Shown here: positions 63,766-64,000 of the stretch, piece by piece
Layout of the letters: each line of letters starts with the position of its first letter
Numbering within the stretch: the stretch's first letter is position 1
DNA from: Takakia lepidozioides
Lineage: Eukaryota; Streptophyta; Takakiopsida; Takakiales; Takakiaceae
DNA: 64,000 nucleotides
NCBI GenBank assembly: GCA_030704615.1
Contig: CM060731.1
Coordinates: forward strand, 3,658,001 to 3,722,000
Direction of reading: 5' to 3'
Made by a program: the position numbers and the translations under genes
Notes under the pieces: generated by a model
Told to the model about the DNA's origin: nothing
Databases searched by the model: none
The model's input: the letters and a program-made list of their open reading frames with translations, nothing else

Positions 63766-64000
63766 ATGGGATTGGGCAAGATAAAGCAAAAACGAAACGG
63801 CCCAAAAGATGATGATCTTGGTGAGCCCGGTGGGGGCGACGTGTCACCGAAGCGACAATTGGAAGAAGTGATTCATGCTTCTGAAAGCGAGGCCGCTCAA
63901 GAACGGGAGGAATTTCGGGAGTTGGAGCCCGAGGACTTCCGAGAGGCTTCGCCAGACCAAGAGATATCTCACATGCCAGCAGCCTTTTGGGAAGGGTTGT
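63766..64000 (+). CDS. Start of a gag-like frame, cut by the window end
   Basis: From the ATG at 63766, about 40 bases after the PBS, the frame stays open to the window end (78 codons): MGLGKIKQKRNGPKDDDLGE, then Glu-rich EAAQEREEFRELEPEDFREA and SHMPAAFWEGL. A charged, low-complexity N-terminus fits gag polyproteins. No motif beyond that is visible in this length, so function rests on position behind LTR and PBS. The LTR and frame look undamaged, so the element may be young. Confidence 0.6.
   Translation, partial: MGLGKIKQKRNGPKDDDLGEPGGGDVSPKRQLEEVIHASESEAAQEREEFRELEPEDFREASPDQEISHMPAAFWEGL

Overview
The window is nuclear DNA of a land plant. The genes are intron-bearing, with long introns and plant-type GT-AG (once GC-AG) borders. 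There are Ty1/copia and Ty3/gypsy LTR elements, LINE tails and SINE-like pieces, and a cluster of long PLS-class PPR proteins ending in DYW, which are land-plant organelle RNA-editing factors. Several editing-type PPR copies on long uninterrupted exons, plus a GNA-type lectin, fit a seed-free plant such as a lycophyte, fern or bryophyte. The species cannot be named from sequence alone.

Left third (1-23.9 kb): a COA1-like mitochondrial assembly protein whose 3' coding exon occurs twice in tandem (2634-4214, +). A complete nine-exon snurportin-1 gene follows (6666-10316, +), then a four-exon plastid-type thioredoxin with a TCGPC site and a GC-AG intron (11584-15207, +). Next come a 1-kb long-inverted-repeat element (16976-17971) and a single-exon WVD2/TPX2-domain microtubule protein (20466-22478, -). 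A tRNA-derived SINE-like element lies at about 13.07-13.35 kb.

Middle (23.9-34.9 kb): a decayed Ty1/copia element on the minus strand (23987-28407) with a recognisable PBS, PPT and partial LTRs. It is followed by AT-rich DNA holding a 320-bp TIR element and LINE 3' tails.

Core (34.9-55.7 kb): four related PPR-DYW loci, a and b on minus, c and d on plus. Each is preceded by exons encoding the PDF motif of OSB (organellar single-stranded DNA-binding) proteins. In all four copies the last PDF exon ends with two bases of a codon at a conserved G|GTAT donor, and the PPR exon starts one base before its ATG at a conserved GCAG acceptor. Splicing therefore joins OSB and PPR in frame in every copy, apart from local lesions in b and d. 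Copies a and c are open throughout and predict OSB-PPR-DYW fusion proteins of about 803 and 898 residues; b and d are decaying. I regard this as the most interesting content of the window. An intronless mitochondrial type I DnaJ gene (50564-51949, -) sits between c and d.

Right end (55.7-64 kb): a tRNA-like/SINE piece, a 5'-truncated LINE (minus), a GNA-type mannose-binding lectin (58225-58719, -), two copies of an unclassified ~640-bp repeat, and the 5' LTR, PBS and gag start of an LTR element that runs off the window.

By known families most proteins act in organelles or general cell biology: COA1 and DnaJ in mitochondria, thioredoxin in plastids, OSB/PPR in organelle DNA and RNA metabolism, snurportin in nuclear snRNP import, and TPX2/WVD2 on microtubules. 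Nothing suggests one operon-like pathway; the functional clustering is the OSB-PPR family itself, which has expanded by segmental duplication.
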